A stretch of DNA of 21,336 bases, from NCBI GenBank assembly GCA_947452525.1, contig CANGCW010000005.1, positions 1 to 21,336 on the forward strand, in the 5' to 3' direction. The position numbers and the translations under genes were made by a program. The notes beneath the pieces are model-generated. The model ran no database searches, was not told the origin of the DNA, and worked only from the letters and a program-made list of their open reading frames with translations. Positions 1-7,363 of the stretch are shown here, in pieces. This stretch comes from Actinomycetota bacterium (GTDB taxonomy: Bacteria; Actinomycetota; Actinomycetes; Nanopelagicales; Nanopelagicaceae). The first letter of the stretch is position 1. Each line of letters begins with the position of its first letter.

Positions 1-747
1 AAGCAGGTCCCAGATTCATGGGCGGAGAAGAAGATGGGTGGCGACGGCCTGATGGATCGCGCCGGCGTTGATGCAGTGCTCAACGACAATGATGAATATG
101 CGATTGAGACTGCGCTCCAACTCGTTGAGACTCGCGCATCAGGGGATACCGTCACCGCAATCTCTATGGGACCCGAGCGCGCAACGGATGCGATTCGCAA
201 AGCGCTATCAATGGGCGTAGATGATGCAGTACACATCTGTGACGCCGCTCTCGCGGGCAGTGATGCGCTCGCTACCTCGAAGGTATTAGCAACTGCAATT
301 TCGCAAGGGGGATATGACCTCGTTCTCTGTGGAATGGAGGCAACTGATTCGCGCATGGGTGTAATTCCCGCGATGGTCTCTGAGCGATTGGATTGGCCGC
401 AACTCACATTTGCAAGCGAAGTCGTGATTCAGGGCGAAGTGATTCACGTGACGCGTTCAACTGATTCTGGGGTAGATCGCATGAATGCGAAACTTCCTGC
501 AGTTGTCTCTGTTGTAGAAAAGATTTTTGAACCACGTTATCCATCTTTCAAGGGCATCATGGCTGCGAAGAAGAAAGAGATCGCAACAAAGGCATTGAGC
601 GATCTCGGCTTGAGTGCAATGGATGCTTGGTCAACGGTCTTGACCTCAACTCCACGTCCGCCAAAGGCTGCGGGAGTGAAGATTGTTGATGATGGCACAG
701 GTGGCGAGAAATTGGTCGCCTTCCTCAAAGAGAGGAAGTTGATATGA
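1..747 (+). CDS. etfB: Electron transfer flavoprotein subunit beta (5' end cut by window)
   Basis: Beta subunit of the soluble heterodimeric electron transfer flavoprotein, which takes electrons from acyl-CoA and related dehydrogenases and passes them to an ETF-quinone oxidoreductase. The frame is open from base 1 and reads KQVPDSW, the conserved ETF-beta N-terminus, so only a handful of residues lie outside the window; the first in-window ATG (base 34) is internal. Other family signatures are LNDNDEYAIE, the alternating-specificity segment VLCGMEATDSRMGVIPAMVSE and the C-terminal AAGVKIVDDG block. The stop overlaps the etfA start as ATGA, so the two subunits are translationally coupled. Identification is firm; the physiological dehydrogenase partner cannot be told from here. 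Confidence 0.95.
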   Translation, partial: KQVPDSWAEKKMGGDGLMDRAGVDAVLNDNDEYAIETALQLVETRASGDTVTAISMGPERATDAIRKALSMGVDDAVHICDAALAGSDALATSKVLATAISQGGYDLVLCGMEATDSRMGVIPAMVSERLDWPQLTFASEVVIQGEVIHVTRSTDSGVDRMNAKLPAVVSVVEKIFEPRYPSFKGIMAAKKKEIATKALSDLGLSAMDAWSTVLTSTPRPPKAAGVKIVDDGTGGEKLVAFLKERKLI

Positions 748-1670
748 GTCAGGTATTTATCCTTCTTGATGGCGATGAGCTCACGAGTGCCGGTGCGGAA
801 TTGGCGACATTTGGTGCGCGGATTGGTTCCGTAACCGCGATCGTATGCAGTGCAAAGTCGGATGCGGTAGTTGCCTCTGCCGCCACCCTTCCCATTGAGA
901 AGTTGATTGTTGTCGATGGAATTGATTTTGCGAAGAGTTCACTCCGTTCGGTCTCGAATGTGCTTGCTGAACTTGTGAAGAGAGATGCACCGAGCGCACT
1001 CCTTATCTCTTCTTCTGCGAGAGGAAAGGAAATCGCCGCACGGGTTGCAGTCCGTACTGAATCTGGAATTGTCACTGATGCAATTGATATCAATGATGCA
1101 TTAGAGACCACACAATCGATCTTCGGTGGTTCATACACCGTTACATCAAAGGTGACGCAGGGGACATCAATCGTGACGCTTCGGAGTAATTGCATCGAAG
1201 TTGCCAGCGTTACATCTTCAGCATCTGTTGAGCGCTTCGATGGTGCGTTACTTGCTGATACGCAAGTAACAATCACTTCGTCAGAGCCTGCCCAGAAGAG
1301 TGCACGCCCATCATTAGCTGAGGCCTCGATTATCGTCTCGGGAGGCCGTGGCACCGATGGAAACTTCACCCTCATTGAGCAGTTTGCTGATGCAATCGGC
1401 GCAGCCGTTGGTGCGTCTCGTCCCGTCATCGACTCAGGTTGGTACCCGCATGCGTATCAAGTCGGGCAGACCGGAAAGACGGTAAGCCCACAGTGTTACA
1501 TCGCGTGCGGAATCTCAGGTGCGATTCAACACAAGGCTGGTATGCAGACCGCGAAGACGATCGTTGCCATCAATAAGGACCCAGAGGCGCCGTTCTTTGA
1601 GATTGCAGACTTTGGAATCGTGGGAGACCTCTTTACGGTGCTCGAATCAGCCATTGCATCTTTGAAGTAA
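744..1670 (+). CDS. etfA: Electron transfer flavoprotein subunit alpha
   Basis: Alpha subunit of ETF, carrying the FAD that shuttles electrons between flavin dehydrogenases and the quinone pool. 308 residues, normal to slightly short for the family. The C-terminal FAD domain is complete: SGGRG (199-203), GASRPVIDSGW (from about 223), QVGQTGK (239-245), GISGAIQH (256-263) and INKDPEAPFF (from about 276). The N-terminal domain is less conserved, as usual. The start overlaps the etfB stop by four bases (ATGA) and is preceded by an AGAGGA Shine-Dalgarno about seven bases upstream. No terminator-like hairpin follows; the next gene has its own promoter-like box 11 bases after the stop. Confidence 0.95.
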   Translation: MSQVFILLDGDELTSAGAELATFGARIGSVTAIVCSAKSDAVVASAATLPIEKLIVVDGIDFAKSSLRSVSNVLAELVKRDAPSALLISSSARGKEIAARVAVRTESGIVTDAIDINDALETTQSIFGGSYTVTSKVTQGTSIVTLRSNCIEVASVTSSASVERFDGALLADTQVTITSSEPAQKSARPSLAEASIIVSGGRGTDGNFTLIEQFADAIGAAVGASRPVIDSGWYPHAYQVGQTGKTVSPQCYIACGISGAIQHKAGMQTAKTIVAINKDPEAPFFEIADFGIVGDLFTVLESAIASLK

Positions 1671-1681
1671 AGGCTCGCCCC

Positions 1682-1687
1682 TAGAAT
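1682..1687 (+). promoter_or_regulatory. -10 box (TAGAAT) of a probable leaderless promoter for the cysteine desulfurase
   Basis: TAGAAT lies exactly six bases before the GTG start, so transcription would begin at or next to the start codon. No Shine-Dalgarno is visible. A TTTGAA element upstream is a poor -35 match at short spacing. The same geometry recurs at five other genes here. Confidence 0.6.
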
Positions 1688-1693
1688 TGGTTC

Positions 1694-2857
1694 GTGCCCA
1701 TCTACTTTGATCATGCTGCGACCACTCCGATGGTCGCCCCTGCGGTAGAGGCCTATCAGGATGCGATGCTCCAGATTGGAAATGCATCGAGTCTGCATAC
1801 CTTTGGTCGCGATGCGCGTCGTCGCGTTGAAGAGGCGCGCGAAACGATCGCCAGCGTTGCCCACTGTGAAGCAAATGAAATTATCTTTACTGCATCAGGA
1901 ACTGAGTCAAACAATCTGGCAATCAAGGGCCTCTATTGGAATGCGGTGTCCGCTGATCCATCCCGCAAAGTCATTCTCATTTCAGCAATTGAGCACCATG
2001 CTGTGATGGATCCGGCTGAGTGGTTGGTAGAACACGAAGGCGCTGAGTTAATTCTTCTACCGGTACTGCCGACTGGAGAAATTGATTTAGTTTTTCTATC
2101 TAATCTTGTCGCTTCACGTGGTTCAGAGATCGCCCTCATTGCAGTAATGCATTCCAATAATGAGGTCGGAACAATCCAGCCCATTGACGAGGTTGTTGAG
2201 GTCGCTGGTGATATTCCTGTGCACACAGATGGAGTGCAGAGCTTTACAAAAGTTCCATTCAACTTTTCAAAGCTTGGTGTAACAACCGCGACGATCAGTG
2301 CCCACAAGATTGGTGGGCCATACGGCGTCGCTGCTCTTCTCGTGAAGCACGGTCTCGACATCACTCCGATTCTTCATGGTGGGGGACAAGAGCGCGATAT
2401 CCGAAGTGGAACGCTCAATACTCCTGGAATTGTCGCCTTTGCAGCTGCAGCAAAGTACGCCGATACATACCGCCAACAAAACGCTGAGAAGGTAAACCAG
2501 GTGAAATCAGCTTTGAAAGAAGAGATTCTCTTGAAGATTCCAGATGCAAGATTCAATGGCACGGGCATGGATCAACTTCCTGGAATTCTCAGCGTCACTT
2601 TTCCGGGCACGGAGAGCGACGGGCTGCTACTTCTTCTCGACGGCGAAGAAATGGCGACCTCCACAGGTTCGGCCTGTAGTGCAGGTGTGCAACAGGCGAG
2701 CCATGTCCTGATTGCGATGGGATTAAGCGCTCGCGATGCTCGTTCATCTCTACGATTCTCGCTTAGTCCCTCAAATACACTTGCGGATGTAAAGCGTCTG
2801 GGCGAAGTCATTGAAGGCGTCGTCGCAAAGTCCCGTGCCAGCATGGGCTACAAGTAA
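1694..2857 (+). CDS. iscS: Cysteine desulfurase, IscS/NifS family
   Basis: PLP enzyme that removes sulfur from L-cysteine, forming an enzyme persulfide for tRNA thiolation and Fe-S cluster building. 387 residues, full length. Visible landmarks: YFDHAATTP at the N-terminus, TASGTESNN (66-74), EHH (100-102), HTDGVQ (177-182) with the PLP-contacting Asp179, SAHKIGGP with the Schiff-base Lys205, and GSACSAG with the persulfide Cys328. The start is GTG; MPIYFDHAATTP matches the usual family N-terminus, and the TAGAAT box six bases upstream supports a leaderless start here. mnmA follows within ten bases, so the most direct role is sulfur donor for 2-thiouridine. Whether it also serves Fe-S assembly (an IscS role rather than a dedicated one) cannot be decided; no isc or suf genes are adjacent. 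Confidence 0.93.
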   Translation: MPIYFDHAATTPMVAPAVEAYQDAMLQIGNASSLHTFGRDARRRVEEARETIASVAHCEANEIIFTASGTESNNLAIKGLYWNAVSADPSRKVILISAIEHHAVMDPAEWLVEHEGAELILLPVLPTGEIDLVFLSNLVASRGSEIALIAVMHSNNEVGTIQPIDEVVEVAGDIPVHTDGVQSFTKVPFNFSKLGVTTATISAHKIGGPYGVAALLVKHGLDITPILHGGGQERDIRSGTLNTPGIVAFAAAAKYADTYRQQNAEKVNQVKSALKEEILLKIPDARFNGTGMDQLPGILSVTFPGTESDGLLLLLDGEEMATSTGSACSAGVQQASHVLIAMGLSARDARSSLRFSLSPSNTLADVKRLGEVIEGVVAKSRASMGYK

Positions 2858-2866
2858 GGGTTCGTG

Positions 2867-3946
2867 ATGAAGGTTATTGCAGCGATGTCAGGCGGAGTTG
2901 ACTCCGCAGTGGCTGCTGCGCGCGCCGTTGACCTTGGTTATGAGGTTATTGGTGTTCATCTAGCACTCTCTAGCAATCCGCAAAAGTATCGTTCGGGCGC
3001 TCGCGGATGTTGCACGATCGAAGATTCACATGATGCGCGCCGAGCAGCCGACATCATCGGTATTCCGTTCTACATCTGGGATATGGCAGAAGAGTTTCAC
3101 GATGGAGTCGTTGAAGATTTCATGACGGAGTATGCGGCGGGAAGAACGCCAAATCCGTGCCTTCGTTGCAATGAGAAGATTAAATTCCAAGCGGTCCTGG
3201 ATCGTGCGAGAGCTCTCGACTTCGATGCTGTAGTTACTGGTCACTATGCAAATATGCGTGAGACAGAGTTCGGTCGCACGATGCACCGCGCAGTCGATCC
3301 GGCCAAGGATCAGTCTTACGTTCTTGCCGTGCTTAATAAGCAGCAGCTCGATGGTGCAATTTTTCCTCTAGGGGATTCCTTGAAGACAGGTGTCCGTAAA
3401 GAGGCGAAAGCCCGCGGACTTTATGTGGCGAATAAGCCAGATAGCCATGACATCTGCTTCATTCCTTCAGGAAACAATGCTGGTTGGCTACGTGATCGAT
3501 TGGGTAGCGAGGTCGGTCCGATTGTTGATGAAGATGGAAAGAAGCTGGGAGAGCATCAAGGCGCTTACACCTACACAATTGGTCAACGTCGCGGCCTCAA
3601 TCTCACCGTACCTGCAAGCGATGGCGCACCACGTTATGTGCTGAAGATTGAACCGAAGACCAACACTGTTGTTGTTGGCGAGCATGAGTCTCTTGCTGTG
3701 ACAGGCATTGAAGGCGATCGCGCAATCTGGTGTGGCCCAGTTCCAAGTGTGGGGGAGAGCCTTCGAGGCTTCGCTCAAGTGCGTGCGCATGGTTCTCCGC
3801 TTGCCTGTACCTATACAACTCCCGATGGATCACTCATCTCTGTTGACCTCGATGAACCTCTCTATGGGCTAGCTGCTGGACAGGGCTTAGTTATTTATGA
3901 TGGCGATCGCGTTGTCGGCTCTGCAACGGTAAGTGCCACCCGGTAG
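2867..3946 (+). CDS. mnmA: tRNA-specific 2-thiouridylase MnmA
   Basis: ATP-dependent enzyme that installs 2-thiouridine at wobble position 34 of Lys, Glu and Gln tRNAs using persulfide sulfur. 359 residues, normal length. Visible motifs: the ATP-pyrophosphatase loop SGGVDSAVAA near the N-terminus, the NPCLRCNEKIKF block with the nucleophilic Cys98, TGHYA, KDQSYVL, and SHDICFIP with the persulfide-carrying Cys197 (the counterparts of E. coli Cys102 and Cys199). ATG is preferred over the GTG three bases earlier because AAGGG sits six bases before it. The gene follows the desulfurase closely and ligA starts five bases after its stop, so the three are probably one transcription unit. Both catalytic cysteines are present, so it should be active. 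Confidence 0.95.
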   Translation: MKVIAAMSGGVDSAVAAARAVDLGYEVIGVHLALSSNPQKYRSGARGCCTIEDSHDARRAADIIGIPFYIWDMAEEFHDGVVEDFMTEYAAGRTPNPCLRCNEKIKFQAVLDRARALDFDAVVTGHYANMRETEFGRTMHRAVDPAKDQSYVLAVLNKQQLDGAIFPLGDSLKTGVRKEAKARGLYVANKPDSHDICFIPSGNNAGWLRDRLGSEVGPIVDEDGKKLGEHQGAYTYTIGQRRGLNLTVPASDGAPRYVLKIEPKTNTVVVGEHESLAVTGIEGDRAIWCGPVPSVGESLRGFAQVRAHGSPLACTYTTPDGSLISVDLDEPLYGLAAGQGLVIYDGDRVVGSATVSATR

Positions 3947-3951
3947 AACTC

Positions 3952-5973
3952 ATGACTGAACAGATACGCGCCAAGATGGCGACACTGGTTGAGACGATTA
4001 AAGAGCACCAATTTCTCTACTACGTTCTCGATAAGCCAACCATCGCCGATGCGGACTTTGATGCGCTACTTAAAGAGTTAGAGAAGCTCGAGGCGAAGTA
4101 TCCGCAATACAAGAGCTCGGACTCTCCAACTCTGAAGGTCGGAGGTGGATTTTCTACTCAATTTGAACAGCGCGACCATCTTCACAAGATGATGAGCCTC
4201 GACAATGTTTTTGGCGCGGAAGAGTTATCGACGTGGTTTGATCGGGTCGAGCGGAGCGAATCAGTTTCTGAATGGCTCTGCGAAGTAAAGGTGGATGGGC
4301 TTGCCATCAATCTCTTGTATGAGAATGGTGTGTTGACGCAGGCGCTGACGCGCGGCAACGGCACAACGGGCGAGGAAGTGACTCTCAACATCCGAACCAT
4401 TTCGGCCATTCCTCACAAGCTAAAAGGAACACCGCCACCACTGTTAGAAGTTCGTGGTGAGGTCTACTTCCCACTGAAGGCCTTTCATGATTTCAATAAC
4501 GCTTTGGATGAAGAAGATCGCTTCGCTAATCCACGCAATGCTGCCGCCGGCTCGCTGCGCCAGAAGGATCCACGCATCACAGCGTCACGACCACTTTCGA
4601 TGGTTGTTCATGGTGTGGGTGCGTACGAAGGCCTCGATGTAAAGAGTCAATCTGATGTTTACAAGGCGATGGCTGGGTTTGGTCTACCGATTAGCAAGAA
4701 CTTTAAAGTGGTGAAGAAGCATGAGGATGTTCAAGCTTTTATTGATCACTTCGGCGAACACCGCCATGACCTCGAACATGAGATAGACGGCGCTGTTGTA
4801 AAAGTGAACAACCTGGCATTGCAGGAGTCTCTCGGCTTCACCTCGCGTGCGCCAAAGTGGGCGATTGCGTACAAGTATCCACCAGAAGAGGTTGAGACCC
4901 AGTTGCTCGACATCCGCGTCAGCGTGGGAAGAACTGGTCGCGTTACACCATTTGCAGTCATGGAGCCTGTCACTGTTGCTGGTTCAACTGTCACTCACGC
5001 GACTCTTCACAACGAAGAAGAAGTTGCTCGTAAGGGAATCCTGATTGGTGACACTATCGTCATCCGCAAGGCGGGAGATGTTATTCCCGAAGTCTTGAAG
5101 GCGATTGAGAGTAAGCGCACCGGTAAAGAAGTTCGCTGGGTTATGCCGACTACGTGCCCTGATTGCGGCACACCGCTAAAGCGGATGAATGAGGCGGATG
5201 TTGATCTCCGTTGTCCTAATGCACGGAGTTGTCCGGCTCAACTTCGTGAGCGCATCTATTACATCGGCTCACGCGCAGCACTCGATATTGATGTTCTCGG
5301 TTATGAGGCAGCTTCCGCGCTGCTCGACGCAGGGATCATCGACGATGAGGGCGATCTCTTTGCCCTCACTGCAGAGCAACTTTCGCGCTCACCGTTCTTC
5401 TTGAAGAAGGATGGATCACTCGGAAAGAGCGCGGAGAAGTTGTTGACAGCAATCGAAGAGGCGAAAACTAAGCCATTGTGGCGAGTGCTCGTTGCGCTCT
5501 CCATTCGCCATGTTGGTCCAACAGCTGCAGCGGCATTGGCCTCAAAACTTCGCTCCATCGATGCCATTAAGTCCTCGTCTGCAGACCAACTATCCGCAAT
5601 TGAAGGCGTTGGTCCGGTCATTGCCGATGCGATTGTTGAATGGTTCGCAATTGATTGGCATAGCGCCGTAATTGAGAAGTGGCGTGCGGCCGGAGTCCGA
5701 TTTGATGAAGAGGTCGTCGCTAACGATGCACCGCAGACCCTAGAAGGCCTCACTCTCGTTGTCACGGGATCACTCGTCGGTTTTAAGCGTGATGAGATTT
5801 CAGAGGTCATTTCTAAGCATGGTGGCAAGGCTGCATCTTCGGTCTCAAAGAAGACGGATTATGTTGTTGTTGGCGATGCACCGGGATCAAAGGCGGCAAA
5901 GGCGGCCGAACTCGGAGTACGGATTCTTAATGAAGAAGAGTTTGTGAAGTTGCTGGCAGGGGAGAAGATTTAA
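3952..5973 (+). CDS. ligA: NAD-dependent DNA ligase LigA
   Basis: Replicative DNA ligase that seals nicks with NAD+ as cofactor. 673 residues, full length. Domain order: N-terminal Ia region binding NMN, nucleotidyltransferase core with the adenylated lysine in KVDG (Lys113), TRGNGTTGEEVT (133-144), OB fold, a C4 zinc finger (Cys402, Cys405, Cys421, Cys427), helix-hairpin-helix repeats with IEGVGPVIADAI, and a C-terminal BRCT domain from about 595 containing LVVTGSL and TDYVVVGDAPGSKAAKA. It begins five bases after mnmA with no clear Shine-Dalgarno, suggesting coupling. The 3' end overlaps the convergent minus-strand gene by three bases around a shared TTAA. In Mycobacterium ligA is near gatCAB; here those genes do not follow. 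Confidence 0.97.
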   Translation: MTEQIRAKMATLVETIKEHQFLYYVLDKPTIADADFDALLKELEKLEAKYPQYKSSDSPTLKVGGGFSTQFEQRDHLHKMMSLDNVFGAEELSTWFDRVERSESVSEWLCEVKVDGLAINLLYENGVLTQALTRGNGTTGEEVTLNIRTISAIPHKLKGTPPPLLEVRGEVYFPLKAFHDFNNALDEEDRFANPRNAAAGSLRQKDPRITASRPLSMVVHGVGAYEGLDVKSQSDVYKAMAGFGLPISKNFKVVKKHEDVQAFIDHFGEHRHDLEHEIDGAVVKVNNLALQESLGFTSRAPKWAIAYKYPPEEVETQLLDIRVSVGRTGRVTPFAVMEPVTVAGSTVTHATLHNEEEVARKGILIGDTIVIRKAGDVIPEVLKAIESKRTGKEVRWVMPTTCPDCGTPLKRMNEADVDLRCPNARSCPAQLRERIYYIGSRAALDIDVLGYEAASALLDAGIIDDEGDLFALTAEQLSRSPFFLKKDGSLGKSAEKLLTAIEEAKTKPLWRVLVALSIRHVGPTAAAALASKLRSIDAIKSSSADQLSAIEGVGPVIADAIVEWFAIDWHSAVIEKWRAAGVRFDEEVVANDAPQTLEGLTLVVTGSLVGFKRDEISEVISKHGGKAASSVSKKTDYVVVGDAPGSKAAKAAELGVRILNEEEFVKLLAGEKI

Positions 5974-6608
5974 GCGTTCTGCAGCGCCTCTGTAAGTGTC
6001 GCATCGAACTGCTCGTCAGGTGCCGCACCTGCAATTCCATACTTCATATCGATTACGAAGAATGGAACTCCGCTAGCGCCGAGTCTGCGTGCAAGATCTT
6101 GATCCTCACGAACATCCTGGCTGTACTCATCCGATTCAAGGATTGCTCGGACATAGAGTGGATCCAAGCCCACAGCGCTGGTGATTGCGAAGAGATCTTC
6201 ATGAGTGAAGAGAGACTGCTTCTTTTCGAAGTAGGCGCTGTACATAGCCTCGAGAAGTTCTTCCTGCTTGCCAATAGAGGCCGCCCAAAGAAGAAGGCGG
6301 TGTGCATCCGCAGTATTTCCCGAATATGTATCTGAGAGGTCGTAACAGAGGCCAACGCCATCTGCGATCGAGCAGACATTCGCTTGCATCGCCTCCACCT
6401 GTTCTGGGCTCGCGCCGTATTTCTTACCAAGCATCTCGCTGGTCTTGTGAACGCCGCTGGCATCAGGTTGGAGCTGAAAAGCGCGGTGGCGGACAGTAAT
6501 TTCGAGATCCCCGTGCTCAGCGCGAAGGCGTTCAATCGCATTTTCGAGTTTCCGCTTGCCGATAAAGCACCATGGGCAGACCACATCGGACCAAACGTCG
6601 ATAATCAT
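5970..6608 (-). CDS. DsbA-family oxidoreductase, FrnE-like
   Basis: Thioredoxin-fold protein of the DsbA/FrnE class, likely a cytoplasmic disulfide oxidoreductase or isomerase. 212 residues with the start used here. The redox motif CPWC is at residues 11-14 within DVWSDVVCPWCFIGKRK, a typical FrnE N-terminus; an all-helical insert follows (about 60-165), and the cis-proline loop SGVPFF has Pro182. There is no signal peptide or membrane segment. A start 33 bases further upstream (MGALYRRYPS) is possible, but family members begin just before DVWSD, and TATCCT lies exactly six bases before the chosen ATG. It is the only minus-strand gene I support here, convergent with ligA and divergent from the small membrane ORF. 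The substrate is unknown; related proteins are linked to oxidative stress tolerance. Confidence 0.87.
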   Translation of the reverse strand: MIIDVWSDVVCPWCFIGKRKLENAIERLRAEHGDLEITVRHRAFQLQPDASGVHKTSEMLGKKYGASPEQVEAMQANVCSIADGVGLCYDLSDTYSGNTADAHRLLLWAASIGKQEELLEAMYSAYFEKKQSLFTHEDLFAITSAVGLDPLYVRAILESDEYSQDVREDQDLARRLGASGVPFFVIDMKYGIAGAAPDEQFDATLTEALQNA

Positions 6609-6614
6609 GAGAGA

Positions 6615-6620
6615 AGGATA
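6615..6620 (-). promoter_or_regulatory. -10 box (TATCCT on minus strand) of a probable leaderless promoter for the FrnE-like gene
   Basis: Read on the minus strand, TATCCT is followed by TCTCTC and then the ATG of the FrnE-like gene: six bases, as at other starts here. There is no Shine-Dalgarno in this pyrimidine-rich stretch. It lies seven bases from the oppositely directed -10 box of the next gene, so the two promoters probably compete for RNA polymerase. Confidence 0.5.
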
Positions 6621-6627
6621 CCTGCGG

Positions 6628-6633
6628 TAAAGT
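6628..6633 (+). promoter_or_regulatory. -10 box (TAAAGT) of a probable leaderless promoter for the small membrane ORF / nadD unit
   Basis: TAAAGT is six bases before the ATG of the 48-codon ORF. This geometry selects that ATG over the internal one 36 bases downstream. The promoter would drive the small ORF, nadD, rsfS, the phosphatase and tRNA-Ala. Confidence 0.5.
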
Positions 6634-6639
6634 GCACCC

Positions 6640-6786
6640 ATGATTTCGCGTATCCATACATTTGCAGCTCTCCATATGGAGGCTCCAGCACGCCATCTTC
6701 CAGCTTCGCCTATCTTCTTCGGCGTCTTTGCATTTAGCGTTCTCGCGCTACTTCTCTATTTCGTGCTCCGCCTAGATCGCGACTAG
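6640..6786 (+). CDS. Small single-pass membrane protein, function unknown
   Basis: A 48-codon ORF occupying the gap between the FrnE-like gene and nadD. The N-terminal half is soluble and contains HMEAPARHLPAS; residues about 24-44 form one hydrophobic helix (PIFFGVFAFSVLALLLYFVL), and the protein ends with the charged RLDRD. The sharp change from polar to hydrophobic residues and the basic/acidic tail are what a real small membrane protein would show. A leaderless -10 box precedes its ATG; an alternative start is the ATG at codon 13. From memory, short one-helix proteins also occur next to nadD in other actinobacteria, but I cannot confirm homology. Its stop is only four bases before the likely nadD start, so translation of nadD may depend on it. 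I cannot assign a function. Confidence 0.6.
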   Translation: MISRIHTFAALHMEAPARHLPASPIFFGVFAFSVLALLLYFVLRLDRD

Positions 6787-6790
6787 TCAC

Positions 6791-7363
6791 ATCGCACACA
6801 TAGGTATCTTCGGAGGAACATTCGACCCAATCCATAAGGGCCACCTCCATATTCTTGAATCGCTCTCTGGGCGTTTCGATAACTTACTTCTTATTCCCGC
6901 TGGTAAGCCGCGCCTGCGTTATGACGCGCCTCTTGCCAGTGGAGCGGATAGAACCGCAATGTGTGAAGCGGCGCTCAACGATTTGAGTGATGAGCTCCAG
7001 TCAAAGACCTCAGTTATTGACCTTGAGATCAACCGCCCAGGTCCTACTTATGCGATTGACACTATTAACCAACTCCGCATGATTTATCCACGTGACACCT
7101 TCTCGCTCATCATCGGCAGCGATGCGGCGGAGAACTTCACCCAGTGGTATCGCGCGGATGCGATTAAGAAGATTGTGGAAGTGCTCGTCGTGAAGCGCCC
7201 CGGCGCAACAAAGAGCGAGTTCACCGAAGTCGCAATAGGTGCGCTCGATGTCAGCGCAACCGAAATCCGCAAACGTTTCAAAGAGGGCTCCAACGTAGAC
7301 GAACTCGTCTCACCTTCTGTACTTACCTATATCAAGGAGCACAAGCTTTATGGCAGCAAGTAA
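6791..7363 (+). CDS. nadD: Nicotinate-nucleotide adenylyltransferase NadD, apparent non-canonical start
   Basis: Cytosolic enzyme that adenylates nicotinate mononucleotide to deamido-NAD, the penultimate step of NAD synthesis. The nucleotidyltransferase motif GGTFDPIHKGH is intact near the N-terminus, and the C-terminal VSATEIRKRF corresponds to the family ISxTxIR motif. About 190 residues, normal length. The odd point is the start: between an in-frame TAG (6773-6775) and the ATG at 6959 there is no ATG, GTG or TTG, yet the catalytic motif lies in this stretch. I place the start at ATC, giving MAHIGIFGGT; ATA nine bases later is the main alternative. The ATG at 6959 would remove the active site. 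Its 3' end overlaps rsfS by 14 bases. The function is firm, the start is not. Confidence 0.85.
   Translation: MAHIGIFGGTFDPIHKGHLHILESLSGRFDNLLLIPAGKPRLRYDAPLASGADRTAMCEAALNDLSDELQSKTSVIDLEINRPGPTYAIDTINQLRMIYPRDTFSLIIGSDAAENFTQWYRADAIKKIVEVLVVKRPGATKSEFTEVAIGALDVSATEIRKRFKEGSNVDELVSPSVLTYIKEHKLYGSK

Noticed and set aside
749..1429. Long open frame on the minus strand opposite etfA
   Set aside because: It lies wholly antisense to a clearly conserved gene, has no recognisable domain, and its Ser/Ala/Thr-rich composition is what antisense of this codon usage gives.
2960..2968. CTAGCACTC, resembling a CIRCE half-site for HrcA
   Set aside because: It lies inside mnmA and no matching GAGTGCTAA follows after nine bases.
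6959..7363. nadD starting at the ATG at 6959 (134 residues)
   Set aside because: It would drop GGTFDPIHKGH, the nucleotide-binding active site that is encoded in the same open frame just upstream.
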